Source: an uncultured Candidatus Saccharibacteria bacterium | Lineage (GTDB): Bacteria; Patescibacteriota; Saccharimonadia; Saccharimonadales; Saccharimonadaceae | NCBI GenBank assembly: GCA_938039975.1 | Contig: CALHTM010000009.1 | Coordinates: 1 to 28,536, forward strand | Length of the DNA stretch: 28,536 nt | Direction of reading: 5' to 3' | Part shown: piece by piece, positions 14,757 to 21,946 of the stretch | Layout of the letters: each line of letters begins with the position of its first letter | Numbering within the stretch: the first letter of the stretch is position 1 | Translations under genes and position numbers: made by a program | Notes under the pieces: generated by a model | Seen by the model: only the letters and a program-made list of their open reading frames with translations | Databases searched by the model: none | What the model was told of the DNA's origin: nothing

Positions 14757-16055
14757 ATGCGCAAAGGTGACCTGGCAGAATTGAAGGTGAAATATAAAGG
14801 ATATCTCGATAGAACCATTAGGAATGTCTGCCTAGCTAGAGACGAACGGTCGCGAGAAGAGCGTTCCGCTATAAGTAAAGCTATCAAACTAGTTGAAGAA
14901 ATTGCCGACGTACCATTAGTCGATTGGCCAGACGATCTGCTTGAGTATCCAGATGTCTGTAGCGAGTATGTAAAATGGATGCTTGAATCGGGTAATGGTA
15001 CAGTGTATCGTTGCGCCCAGGCTGCTAGAGATGAGTTTCATGATAGCGGTGGTCGTATCGTAGATAAGAAAGATATTGATTTTGGAAATAGCGATTACGA
15101 ACGGATGATATGGCGATATGAAATGTGTAATAGAGTACTGCTTGGCGATGACGAATCGGCTAAATCTGTCATAGATGAATACGGTAAATGTATAGGACAA
15201 TATGGGACGATTAATATAGGGGAAGTCTATATGACGGAAGAAGGTCAAACAGAGTATATGGAGTATATAAGAGTTGTGGAGCATTTGGGCCGCGATAATG
15301 TACTTAAACTGCATGATAAACTTGGGATAGCAATTTTTTCTCGCTGGTCGTTGCAAACGTTAGATAGCATGGTTGATTTGGTGAATGGTAAGGGTGAAGA
15401 AAAGTCGTGGTCGGTTGTTCTAATTGGCAAATCGGGCGATCATAATGGCGCTTTTAAAAATTTCAGACGCACAGAGTCTTCGGATATTATACCCATCGAA
15501 GTAGGTTCTGCTAACGATACTCAGGATAGAGTTGCGACGTTGCAGAATATGGGCATTGATACTATCGACCGGTTGACTATCGCTGGCCATGGCAGTGCTA
15601 ATGGATTGTTGTTAGCCTCTGGTTATACTCTGCCAAGAGATACCAGTGTATTAAGACAGAACCCTATTACTTTGCTCATCAATATGATAAAAGCAGGCGA
15701 TGATGGTTTGCGAAATATCAATCTGATGTCGTGTTCTGGCGCTCGTCGTTTTGGCGGAGAAGCAAGCCTGGCGGAATGTCTCTCTTGTTTGGACAAAGGT
15801 TTAGCCGTACATGCTCCGCCAGAAGATGCGTATATAGACGTACAAGACGGGGAGGCTAATTTGAGGTCAAAGATACCTTTGAACCGCGCTATAGAGGACT
15901 TACTTATTGAAATGAAAATTCCTGGTTATAATAGAATTGCTAGCTGGCTAGAGAAGGTATTTTGGAAGAGAACGAAGAATACCTTAGTAACTAGCGTGGC
16001 GGGTTCGCTAGTGTCAAGGAAAAATGTTAATATGACATTAGGAGGCGAGACATGA
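14757..16055 (+). CDS. Predicted clan CD (caspase-like) cysteine peptidase
   Basis: No close family recognised. The first half of this 432-aa frame is helical and charged. The second half has the order expected of caspase/CHAT/C80-type folds: a strand SWSVVLIGKSGDHNGAF (about 219-235), a strand ending in His278 (IDRLTIAGHGSANGLLL), a strand ending in Cys326 (INLMSCSGARRFGG) and a following strand LAVHAPPEDAYIDV. GHG and SCSG are the typical dyad surroundings. ATG 14757 is the first start after the upstream TAA and has no good SD, so the product may be N-terminally shortened or not made. The gene overlaps the next by ATGA. AGA/ATA-rich codon use suggests transfer. The substrate is unknown. Confidence 0.7.
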   Translation: MRKGDLAELKVKYKGYLDRTIRNVCLARDERSREERSAISKAIKLVEEIADVPLVDWPDDLLEYPDVCSEYVKWMLESGNGTVYRCAQAARDEFHDSGGRIVDKKDIDFGNSDYERMIWRYEMCNRVLLGDDESAKSVIDEYGKCIGQYGTINIGEVYMTEEGQTEYMEYIRVVEHLGRDNVLKLHDKLGIAIFSRWSLQTLDSMVDLVNGKGEEKSWSVVLIGKSGDHNGAFKNFRRTESSDIIPIEVGSANDTQDRVATLQNMGIDTIDRLTIAGHGSANGLLLASGYTLPRDTSVLRQNPITLLINMIKAGDDGLRNINLMSCSGARRFGGEASLAECLSCLDKGLAVHAPPEDAYIDVQDGEANLRSKIPLNRAIEDLLIEMKIPGYNRIASWLEKVFWKRTKNTLVTSVAGSLVSRKNVNMTLGGET

Positions 16056-16531
16056 CAGAAATGTTTCTTGGCTTATCACCAGATGCCGATAAGTGCGATC
16101 CAGAATTGATCAGAGAAATAATAAAAGAGATAAAAGGCTATGTTGCTAGTCTGCAGCCTGGTGAATCATTTTTTGAAAATGAAGAAACAGGTTTAGTTAT
16201 AAGAACTAATGTAGAAGAAGGCGATGATGGCGATGGAGTGAATCACCGCATGGTTGGTGTTGTCCGCGAAGAAGAGGGTAATGATAAAAAAGGCTGGCTA
16301 GTCGCTAAAGAGGGTCACATCTTTGTTGTACACGAGCTAGTTGACAACAAAGACCATGACGACGATAAGAGAGAGGCTTATTTATTATTCTCTTCTAAAG
16401 TTGATTCTAGCCAATCTGCTGATTGTTCTAATTGCGATTCTCTAGAACAATTAGCAGATTCTCTGGCGCTGGTGTCTGGTATAAATAGGCCGTCGAGAAA
16501 TCCTTTTGCTGTTGAAAAAAATAGCCAATAA
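16052..16531 (+). CDS. Small acidic protein, partner of the caspase-like gene, unknown function
   Basis: I do not recognise this 159-aa protein. It is strongly acidic (stretches such as NVEEGDDGDG and DNKDHDDDKRE), has no membrane segment, and contains alternating strand-like segments (LVIRTNV, MVGVVREE, GWLVAKEGHIFVVHEL, AYLLFSSKV) suggesting a compact beta-rich domain, followed by a disordered end. The start overlaps the preceding stop (ATGA) and has an AGGAGG SD 6 nt upstream, so the two genes are translationally coupled. An inhibitor, chaperone or adaptor for the peptidase is a reasonable inference from the coupling, but nothing in the sequence proves it. Confidence 0.78.
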   Translation: MTEMFLGLSPDADKCDPELIREIIKEIKGYVASLQPGESFFENEETGLVIRTNVEEGDDGDGVNHRMVGVVREEEGNDKKGWLVAKEGHIFVVHELVDNKDHDDDKREAYLLFSSKVDSSQSADCSNCDSLEQLADSLALVSGINRPSRNPFAVEKNSQ

Positions 16532-16540
16532 TGTTACACT
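16512..16540 (+). promoter_or_regulatory. Promoter of rpsB-tsf
   Basis: TTGAAA at 16512-16517, a 17-nt spacer and TACACT at 16535-16540. The -35 lies inside the 3' end of the preceding gene. Transcription would start near 16547, leaving a leader of about 67 nt. Confidence 0.7.
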
Positions 16541-16566
16541 AAGTCTGAAATAATTTTAACGACACA

Positions 16567-16594
16567 GCCCGTTGCAGCTCCAAAAGCAGCGGGC
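16567..16594 (+). promoter_or_regulatory. Leader hairpin before rpsB
   Basis: GCCCGTTGC (16567-16575) pairs with GCAGCGGGC (16586-16594): nine pairs, one of them G-U, around a 10-nt loop. It lies between promoter and SD, and no U-tract follows, so it is not a terminator. It may be a binding site for feedback control by S2 or may shape the ribosome site. Confidence 0.55.
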
Positions 16595-16613
16595 GAGGAA
16601 AAGGAGTAAACTG

Positions 16614-17315
16614 ATGTCTGTAGAAGTAGACATGAAAGCTTTGTTTGAGGCTGGTGTTCATTTTGGACACAAAACTAGCCGCTGGCACCCGAAGATGGCG
16701 CCGTATATTCACTCAAAACGCCAGGATAGCCATATTATTGATTTAGCGAAGACAGTTGAGGCGCTAGACAAAGCCTTACCGTTTATTACCAAGACGGTCG
16801 CGAGCGGCAAAAAAGTTTTGTTTGTTGGCACCAAAAAGCAGGCCAAAGATATCGTCAAAGCGGCTGCCGAGTCGGCTGGCCAGCCGTTTGTGGTGAATCG
16901 CTGGATCGGCGGCATGCTAACTAATGTCACCACTACTAACGCGCAAATCAAAAAGCTGCGCGACCTCGAGCGCCGCATGGACAACGGCGATCTCGAGAAG
17001 CGCTACAATAAGCTAGAAGTTCAGCGCTACCAAGAAGAAATCGATAGTTTGAACTTCAAATACGGCGGCATCAAAGAATTGAGTGGTAAGCCTGGCGCTT
17101 TAATCGTGCTTGATATGCTGGTTGATAAAAATGCAATCGCTGAAGCAGAAAATCTCGGAATCCCAGTGGTGGCAATCGCTGATACTAATGCCGACCCGAG
17201 CAAAGTTGAATATCCAATCCCAGGCAACGACGACGCGATTAAAGGGTTGCAATTGCTGCTAGACTACTTTGTAGCAGCGGTGAACGAAGGCAAGACTAAA
17301 AAAGAGGAGAAATAG
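16614..17315 (+). CDS. rpsB: 30S ribosomal protein S2
   Basis: Small-subunit protein needed late in 30S assembly. The product of 233 aa opens MSVEVDMKALFEAGVHFGHKTSRWHPKM (in two blocks, GVHFGHKTSRW being the S2 signature) and includes FVGTKKQAKDIV, RWIGGMLTN and the C-terminal block VPVVAIADTNADPSKVEYPIPGNDDA typical of the family. The open frame extends 14 codons further upstream to 16572, but that start would lie within the leader hairpin. ATG 16614 has AAGGAG (16601-16606) 7 nt before it. It forms an operon with tsf, whose ATG follows the rpsB stop by 1 nt. Confidence 0.96.
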   Translation: MSVEVDMKALFEAGVHFGHKTSRWHPKMAPYIHSKRQDSHIIDLAKTVEALDKALPFITKTVASGKKVLFVGTKKQAKDIVKAAAESAGQPFVVNRWIGGMLTNVTTTNAQIKKLRDLERRMDNGDLEKRYNKLEVQRYQEEIDSLNFKYGGIKELSGKPGALIVLDMLVDKNAIAEAENLGIPVVAIADTNADPSKVEYPIPGNDDAIKGLQLLLDYFVAAVNEGKTKKEEK

Positions 17316-17316
17316 G

Positions 17317-17910
17317 ATGGGCGTATCAATTGAAGACATTAAAAAGCTGAAAGAATTAAGCGGCATTGGCCTGACCGATGCCAAAAAAGCGCTAGTTGAA
17401 GCCGAGGGTGACTTTGATAAAGCTCTCGAGGCACTGCGTAAGAAAGGCTTGACCAAGGCCGAGAAAAAAGGCGACCGCGAGACGCGCGAAGGTCTGATCG
17501 AGAGCTACGTGCATTCGGGCCGTATCGGCGTGGTTGTCGAGGTTAACTGCGAAACTGATTTCGTGGCACGCTTGCCAGAATTCAAGGAGTTTGCGCACCA
17601 AATTGCTATGCAGATCGCAGCGATGGCACCAAAATATGCAACGGTCGAGGATATTCCGAGCGACGTTTACGAAGCGAAAAAGCAGGAGTTTTTGGCAAGT
17701 GACAGTTTGCAAGATAAGCCAGAGAATATGCGCGAGCAAATTGTCGAAGGGCAACTCAAAAAATATTTTGCCGAACAAGTCCTGTCCGAGCAGGCTTTCG
17801 TACTTGATGACAGCAAAACCGTCGGCGAGCTGATCAAAGAGCAAGTAGCACTGCGCGGCGAGAATGTGCGCGTTAGCCAATTCAAGCGTATCGAGCTTGG
17901 CGGCGAATAA
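17317..17910 (+). CDS. tsf: Elongation factor Ts
   Basis: Nucleotide-exchange factor that recycles EF-Tu from GDP to GTP form. The 197-aa protein starts with the UBA-like domain (IKKLKELSGIGLTDAKKALVEAEGDFDKAL) and then has the core signature EVNCETDFVAR (about 71-81), but it has only a single compact core; E. coli EF-Ts is about 283 aa with two subdomains and a coiled coil. The short form resembles those of Thermus and other lineages. It is cotranscribed with rpsB, and the SD lies in the rpsB tail (GAGGAGAAATAGG). A strong terminator follows. Confidence 0.95.
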   Translation: MGVSIEDIKKLKELSGIGLTDAKKALVEAEGDFDKALEALRKKGLTKAEKKGDRETREGLIESYVHSGRIGVVVEVNCETDFVARLPEFKEFAHQIAMQIAAMAPKYATVEDIPSDVYEAKKQEFLASDSLQDKPENMREQIVEGQLKKYFAEQVLSEQAFVLDDSKTVGELIKEQVALRGENVRVSQFKRIELGGE

Positions 17911-17926
17911 GCCTAAGTCTTATACA

Positions 17927-17963
17927 ACCAATATAACCGCTGAAATATGGCGGTTATTTTGGT
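17927..17963 (+). terminator. Hairpin terminator after tsf
   Basis: ACCAATATAACCGC (17927-17940) pairs with GCGGTTATTTTGGT (17950-17963) in 13 of 14 positions, with a 9-nt loop. A TTTT run lies within the right arm. Confidence 0.75.
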
Positions 17964-17968
17964 ATGAT
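17963..17968 (+). promoter_or_regulatory. -10 box before the 18000 gene
   Basis: TATGAT at 17963-17968, at the foot of the tsf terminator, ends 6 nt before an ATG at 17975. This is the spacing of the leaderless starts elsewhere in the window. It supports translation beginning at 17975 rather than 18000 (see findings). Confidence 0.45.
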
Positions 17969-17999
17969 AAAAGCATGAGCAATCAATGGCGGAATGTAG

Positions 18000-18710
18000 A
18001 TGCGCAATTTTGAATCCGGTAGTTTTGACTTTTATAGCAACCGCGAAAAGCCAAGCGGCGGCGAGCGCGAGCGTGCGAGCGAGCTAGATGATATTGATTT
18101 GCGGCCAGAAAGCGAGGTTTTTCAAGACCACGAGCGGATTGATAGCAAGGATCTTGACGATCAGCTGATTGCTTTGCGAGACCAGCTAAGCAAAGATACG
18201 GGCGGAATTATTCATATTGATATTCCAGCTTATAGATATGATTTTGCCGACAATCCTTTCGTTGGCATGGGGCCGAATCGCACCAAGACTTACGAGATTT
18301 CGCGCTATGTGGATGTAGTGTTTTTGCATCGTTTCATGTACCAAGAAATTATCGTTTGCGGGCTGCAATCGCGCAAATTTACCAACGAGACAGGGCGGGC
18401 GGCGTTTATTAAACGGATTCGCGAGACTGGCGGCTTGTCGCTAAACCAAGATGGTAGCGAGCCAGAAGTTTTGGGGCGAGCATTCGTGCCGTATATGCCA
18501 TATCACACGACTGATGCGTTTTTTCGCTTGTATCATACAGTGATGCCACGGGTAGCCGAACGGCCGCACTATCCGCTAGATGTGTGGTTGATTTTCGATG
18601 AAAATGCCTATCAAGAAGTCGACGGCTCGCCGGATTTTCGCCAGGCGTATCGTTTGCGCCGGGGATTTGACCGGCGGGCTAGTTTGCTAGGAGTGGCGCA
18701 GATAAATTAG
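18000..18710 (+). CDS. Hypothetical protein, unknown function (possible N-terminal frameshift)
   Basis: No family recognised. The 236-aa frame has a charged, disordered start (about 1-55, rich in Glu, Arg and Asp) and then a folded-looking, aromatic-rich part with strands IIHIDIPAYRYDF, YVDVVFLHRFMYQEIIVCGL, a short helical link, RAFVPYMPYHTTDAFFRLYHTV, and YPLDVWLIFDENAY. No signal peptide, membrane helix or known catalytic motif is seen. ATG 18000 has no SD. An ATG at 17975 in another frame follows a -10 box by 6 nt and would join this frame if one T of the TTTT run at 18008-18011 were absent, giving MSNQWRNVDAQFESGSFDF. The gene lies between tsf and frr, two translation genes. Confidence 0.75.
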   Translation: MRNFESGSFDFYSNREKPSGGERERASELDDIDLRPESEVFQDHERIDSKDLDDQLIALRDQLSKDTGGIIHIDIPAYRYDFADNPFVGMGPNRTKTYEISRYVDVVFLHRFMYQEIIVCGLQSRKFTNETGRAAFIKRIRETGGLSLNQDGSEPEVLGRAFVPYMPYHTTDAFFRLYHTVMPRVAERPHYPLDVWLIFDENAYQEVDGSPDFRQAYRLRRGFDRRASLLGVAQIN

Positions 18711-18743
18711 CGTTTAATGGTACAATAAAGTAAAGGAGAATAT

Positions 18744-19298
18744 ATGTTTAGTACAGATGAATATGAAGCAAAAATGACAGGTGCATTTGAACACTTTGGC
18801 GAGGAGCTGCGCAAGATTCGCACTGGCCGGGCGCACCCAGGTATGCTAGCGGGCGTGATAGTTGAAGCTTACGGTGCTAATATGCCGCTCAATCAAGTGG
18901 CCAACGTGACAGCTCCCGAGGCGCAAATGTTGCTCGTGACACCTTTTGACCCGAGTAATTTACAAAATATCGCGGCGGCGATTCGCAATGATCAGGGCCT
19001 TGGTTTTAATCCGAGCGATGACGGCCGGGTGGTGCGCGTACCAGTGCCAGCCTTGACTGAGGAGCGCCGCAGGCAGCTGGTTCGTCAAGCGTCAGAAAAA
19101 TTAGAAGAAGCGCGAATCGCTTTGCGCAACATTCGCCAAGACGGCATCAAGGACGCCAAAAAAATGAAGGAAGCTAAAGAGTTGAGCGAGGACGATCTCA
19201 AAATGATCGAAAAAGAATTTGATCGCTTGATGAATGAATTCCAAGACAAGCTAGAGGTCGCTTTCAAGGACAAAGAAAAGGATATTCTAACCATCTAA
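18744..19298 (+). CDS. frr: Ribosome recycling factor
   Basis: Splits post-termination ribosomes together with EF-G. The 184-aa product has the full RRF pattern: ELRKIRTGRAHPGML (22-36) in the helical domain, VIVEAYGANMPLNQVANVTAPEAQ in the beta domain, FDPSNLQNIAAAIRNDQGLGFNPSDDG, LTEERRRQLVRQA, and the long C-terminal helices. Length is normal. An AAGGAGAA SD (18733-18740) fixes the start, and TACAAT at 18721-18726 is a possible -10. Its TAA shares one base with the uppS ATG, so it heads the frr-uppS-rseP-CPBP cluster. The frr-uppS link is common in bacteria. Confidence 0.96.
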   Translation: MFSTDEYEAKMTGAFEHFGEELRKIRTGRAHPGMLAGVIVEAYGANMPLNQVANVTAPEAQMLLVTPFDPSNLQNIAAAIRNDQGLGFNPSDDGRVVRVPVPALTEERRRQLVRQASEKLEEARIALRNIRQDGIKDAKKMKEAKELSEDDLKMIEKEFDRLMNEFQDKLEVAFKDKEKDILTI

Positions 19299-19990
19299 TG
19301 AGCGAGAAAGTATTGCCAGTACACGTCGGCTTCATTGTCGACGGCAATCGCCGCTGGGCAAAAGCTCAGGGCCTATCAGCGCAAGAAGGGCATAGTGCTG
19401 GTTATGAAAAGTTGCGTGAAATTATCATTGACACGATTGATCGCGGCGTACCGTATGTCAGCGCGTATATTTTTAGTACCGAGAACTGGCATCGTAGCGG
19501 CCCGGAGATTAAGCATCTGATGGATTTGGTGGTGCAAATGTTGACGCGTGATTTGCATATTTTCGTTGAACACGGTATACGGTTAAGAGTAGCAGGAACG
19601 CGCGTGCGCCTCAGCCGCCGGGTCAAAAAAGCGATTGACGAGGCCGAAGCGGTCACCAAAGATTTGACGCACGGCACGGCGATTTTGTCGTTTAACTATG
19701 GTGGGCACCAGGAAATTATAGATGCAGTCAACACCTTGCGCAAAACGCTTTCAACACATAAAAAAGTAACAGCGCAAATCTTTGAGCAATTTTTGTATAC
19801 GCCAGATGTGCCGCCATGCGACTTGATAGTGCGCACCAGCGGCGAACAGCGGCTAAGCAATTTTATGCTGTGGCGCAGTGCTTATAGCGAGCTAATTTTT
19901 GTTAAAAAATCGTGGCCAGATATGACAAAACGCGACATAACCGCTATACTAAATGAGTACGCGAAACGTTCGCGGCGGTTTGGAGGGTGA
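19298..19990 (+). CDS. uppS: Undecaprenyl diphosphate synthase (cis-prenyltransferase)
   Basis: Condenses isopentenyl diphosphate onto an allylic primer to make undecaprenyl diphosphate, the lipid carrier precursor for wall polymers; acts at the inner face of the membrane. The 230-aa protein shows the catalytic-Asp motif VDGNRRWAKAQG (Asp15; the common form is MDGNGRWA), FSTENWHRS, and the C-terminal RTSGEQRLSNFMLWRSAYSE. Its ATG overlaps the frr stop by one base. rseP follows after 1 nt. Function pairs with uppP at 27091. Confidence 0.95.
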   Translation: MSEKVLPVHVGFIVDGNRRWAKAQGLSAQEGHSAGYEKLREIIIDTIDRGVPYVSAYIFSTENWHRSGPEIKHLMDLVVQMLTRDLHIFVEHGIRLRVAGTRVRLSRRVKKAIDEAEAVTKDLTHGTAILSFNYGGHQEIIDAVNTLRKTLSTHKKVTAQIFEQFLYTPDVPPCDLIVRTSGEQRLSNFMLWRSAYSELIFVKKSWPDMTKRDITAILNEYAKRSRRFGG

Positions 19991-19991
19991 A

Positions 19992-21155
19992 ATGAGTTTA
20001 GTTTTTGGTATCATTGTCGGTATAATTGTGTTGACTATTTTAGTGGTGACGCACGAGTTGGGTCATGCTTTGGTGGCGCGGCGTTACGGCGTGCGTGTTG
20101 AGGAATTTGGTATTGGCTTCCCGCCGGCAGCTTATAAGAAGAAGGTCAAGAAAAGCTTTTTGGGCAAAAATGTTGATTACAGTATTAACTGGCTGCCGCT
20201 AGGCGGTTTCGTTAAGTTACAAGGCGAGCACGACGATGATAAGCAGCCTGGCGACTACGGCGCAGCGACATTTTGGCAAAAAACACAAATCTTGCTGGCT
20301 GGCGTAGCAGTGAACTGGCTGAGTGCGGTGTTGATATTTACGATTTTGGCGTGGTGGGGTATGCCGCCGCTTGTCGCTAATCAATTCACCGTGGCTAGCG
20401 ACACGACAACTTCAGGCAAAGAAGTCAAGATAGCTGGTGTCGAGAACGACTTGCCAGCGCAAAAAAGCGGATTAAAAACTGGCGACGATATTCTGTCGGT
20501 TGACGGCGATAAGATCAAAACTCCAGATGAGCTGACTAAGAGATTAGCTCGCGATAAAGGTAAGACAGTCAAGATTCGCTACTCGCGAAATGGCCGAGAG
20601 GCAGTGTTGCCTGTAGCATTGCGGTCTAGCAATGATGACAAGCGCGGTTATCTGGGCGCCAGTTTATCTCAAGAGGTCTTGATGCGCTCGACTTGGTCGG
20701 CGCCAATTGTCGGCGTAGGGCTAACTACTCAATTGACCGGGATAACTATTCAAGGGCTTGGGCAAGTTGTCTATGACGGTTTGACGGGACTGGCTATGAA
20801 AATCATGCCGAACGATCAGGCGCAGCAGCAGGCTAATCAAAAATTAGCAACAGTTGGCAATAGTGTTGGCGGTCCAGTGACGATATTTGGCATGTTGTTT
20901 CCGGCGGCTGGCGAGGCTGGCGGCCGCTATGTCTTGATGATTGCTGGGTTAATCGCTTTGTCGCTGGCAGTGATGAATATATTACCGATTCCAGCGCTTG
21001 ATGGCGGGCGGTGGTTTGTGACGGCTTTGTTCCGCTTAATAAAGAAACCGCTCCGCAAAGATACCGAGGAGAAAATTCACGGTACCGGATTCTTGATTTT
21101 GATAACACTGATAATACTAGTAACGATTTCTGACGTCGGGAAGCTATTTAAATGA
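19992..21155 (+). CDS. rseP: RseP-like site-2 zinc metalloprotease (M50), one PDZ domain
   Basis: Intramembrane protease that cleaves membrane-embedded substrates such as anti-sigma factors or leftover signal peptides. The 387-aa product has zinc-binding HELGH (21-25) in the first membrane helix, one PDZ domain (about 145-225, with PAQKSGLKTGDDILSVDGD), and the third-helix motif NILPIPALDGG (329-339) that supplies the third zinc ligand. The frame extends upstream into uppS, but ATG 19992 has a GGAGGGTG SD (19982-19989) at the uppS stop. It overlaps the CPBP gene by ATGA. No rseA-like target is visible nearby. Confidence 0.94.
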   Translation: MSLVFGIIVGIIVLTILVVTHELGHALVARRYGVRVEEFGIGFPPAAYKKKVKKSFLGKNVDYSINWLPLGGFVKLQGEHDDDKQPGDYGAATFWQKTQILLAGVAVNWLSAVLIFTILAWWGMPPLVANQFTVASDTTTSGKEVKIAGVENDLPAQKSGLKTGDDILSVDGDKIKTPDELTKRLARDKGKTVKIRYSRNGREAVLPVALRSSNDDKRGYLGASLSQEVLMRSTWSAPIVGVGLTTQLTGITIQGLGQVVYDGLTGLAMKIMPNDQAQQQANQKLATVGNSVGGPVTIFGMLFPAAGEAGGRYVLMIAGLIALSLAVMNILPIPALDGGRWFVTALFRLIKKPLRKDTEEKIHGTGFLILITLIILVTISDVGKLFK

Positions 21156-21907
21156 AACGCTGGCGGGTGGGTAATTTAAAGAAGCTTCGTTTTTCTCGAC
21201 GGCAGGTACTGTCATGGATTGGCTGGACGCTGCTGGTGGCAGTATCGATGGTAGCGGCTGCTTATGCGGTAGCTGGCGTTGGGCGATTGCTATGGCGGAC
21301 GGGTTGGTTGGCGCAAGCTAATGTATCAGTGGTTAATCTAATTTTGCAATGTTTTGTTCATGTCTTGACGATTATTGCTATTGGCGCGGTGGCTTGGCGT
21401 ATTAAACAATCGATATCAGCCAAACAGGCTGGCGTGCAGCGGTTGATTGAGTGGCGCGATATCGGTATGGCAATCGTTGGCGCGGTAGCTTACATTGCTT
21501 TGACAGTGAGCTTATCATTTGTTGCGCAAGCCATTATACCAGGGTTTAACCCAAACCAAGCTCAAGATGTTGGGGTATCAGACAGGCTGTTTTCGCTAGA
21601 TTTAGCGATAGCTTTTGTGGTGCTGGTGATAGTGGTGCCATTATGCGAGGAGTTAATTTTTCGCGGTATACTGTATGGCAAACTGCGTTCGGCGAAGCTG
21701 CCAGTAGCAGCTAACGTATTTTTTGTCAGTTTGCTTTTTGGGGTGGCGCATGGACAGTGGAATGTTGGTATTGATACGTTTGCGCTGAGTTTGGTGCTTT
21801 GTACGTTGCGCGAATATACTGGATCGATTTGGTCTGGCTTTTTGCTGCACGCAATCAAAAATAGCGTGGCTTTTTATGCGGTTTATGTTGCGGCGGCGTT
21901 TTGGTAA
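21152..21907 (+). CDS. CPBP-family intramembrane glutamic endopeptidase
   Basis: Member of the CAAX protease and bacteriocin-processing (CPBP/Abi) family of multi-pass membrane proteases. In 251 aa about seven to eight membrane segments are visible, with motif 1 EELIFRG (Glu166, Glu167, Arg171), motif 2 FGVAH (His200) and motif 3 HAIKNSVAF (His233, Asn237), so all expected catalytic residues are present. The gene is translationally coupled to rseP (ATGA overlap). The substrate is unknown: bacterial members process bacteriocin or secreted peptides, or regulate membrane proteins. Two intramembrane proteases in one operon suggest shared substrate handling, which is inference. Confidence 0.9.
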   Translation: MKRWRVGNLKKLRFSRRQVLSWIGWTLLVAVSMVAAAYAVAGVGRLLWRTGWLAQANVSVVNLILQCFVHVLTIIAIGAVAWRIKQSISAKQAGVQRLIEWRDIGMAIVGAVAYIALTVSLSFVAQAIIPGFNPNQAQDVGVSDRLFSLDLAIAFVVLVIVVPLCEELIFRGILYGKLRSAKLPVAANVFFVSLLFGVAHGQWNVGIDTFALSLVLCTLREYTGSIWSGFLLHAIKNSVAFYAVYVAAAFW

Positions 21908-21908
21908 T

Positions 21909-21937
21909 TTGTTGATATGCGTGATTCACGGTAAAAT
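21909..21937 (+). promoter_or_regulatory. Leaderless promoter of proS
   Basis: TTGTTG at 21909-21914, a 17-nt spacer and TAAAAT at 21932-21937, 9 nt before the ATG at 21947. No SD. Confidence 0.65.
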
Positions 21938-21946
21938 GAGGATATT

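Noticed and set aside
16572..16613. Upstream start of rpsB
   Set aside because: It lies in the leader hairpin and lacks an SD; ATG 16614 fits the family and has AAGGAG.
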